A DNA stretch of 64,000 nt from Onchocerca lupi (Eukaryota; Nematoda; Chromadorea; Rhabditida; Onchocercidae). Made by a program: the position numbers and the translations under genes. The notes beneath the pieces are model-generated. The model searched no databases. It was not told where the DNA came from and was given only the letters and a program-made list of their open reading frames with translations. This document shows positions 63,926-64,000 of the stretch, one piece after another. The number at the start of each line of letters is the position of its first letter. Positions within the stretch are counted from its first letter, which is position 1. The stretch covers positions 62,001 to 126,000 of the forward strand of contig JAOVVO010000093.1 in NCBI GenBank assembly GCA_028564675.1. Reading direction: 5' to 3'.

Positions 63926-64000
63926 GTAAACAATTTTTTTAATTTCCTGTTTGTCTTTCTGTAGGTTCCTCTATATTGCCAGTTAGTAAAACATGACGTC

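Overview
The window looks like nuclear DNA of a parasitic nematode, most likely a filarial (clade III) worm. It is very AT-rich, with short exons, T-rich introns ending in TTTCAG-like acceptors, a cuticle collagen with a Col_cuticle_N-like start, and a nematode-type Hedgehog-related gene. Exon-intron structures were worked out by hand from splice signals, reading phase and family resemblance. The species is inference.

Layout: (1) 3-14084 (+), a Patched receptor missing only its first exon(s), with a decayed Helitron in its largest intron. (2) 15574-18318 (-), a tetraspanin, tail-to-tail with Patched, carrying a tandemly duplicated exon. (3) 23271-31478 (+), a secreted Hedgehog-related protein with a C-terminal Hint domain, closest in my judgement to quahog (qua-1), with an internal two-exon duplication. 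(4) 33438-36287 (+), a cuticle collagen. (5) 37757-39386 (+), the mitoribosomal protein mS38 (AURKAIP1 family); its 3' end is repeated in inverted orientation just downstream. (6) 42437-43870 (+), an unrecognised 167-residue protein. (7) 45686-49841 (-), COP9 signalosome subunit 3. (8) 50458-52048 (-), ATP synthase subunit d. (9) A gene-poor stretch of about 11 kb (52-63 kb) with microsatellites, polypurine tracts, two hairpin-forming inverted repeats and a newly inferred 102-residue secreted protein (58550-59105). (10) 63360-63925 (+), the first coding exon of an RRM protein that resembles the Spen/DIN-1 family and continues past the window.

The notable biology is the close linkage of a Patched receptor and a Hedgehog-related Hint protein, about 9 kb apart with one tetraspanin between them. 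Nematodes lack Smoothened and use Patched and Hedgehog-related proteins in cuticle, moulting and trafficking roles, and a cuticle collagen lies next door. Other genes are housekeeping (mS38, ATP synthase d, CSN3). Several local duplications and foldbacks (tetraspanin exon, quahog exon pair, mS38 3' end, three other inverted repeats) suggest frequent small-scale rearrangement.
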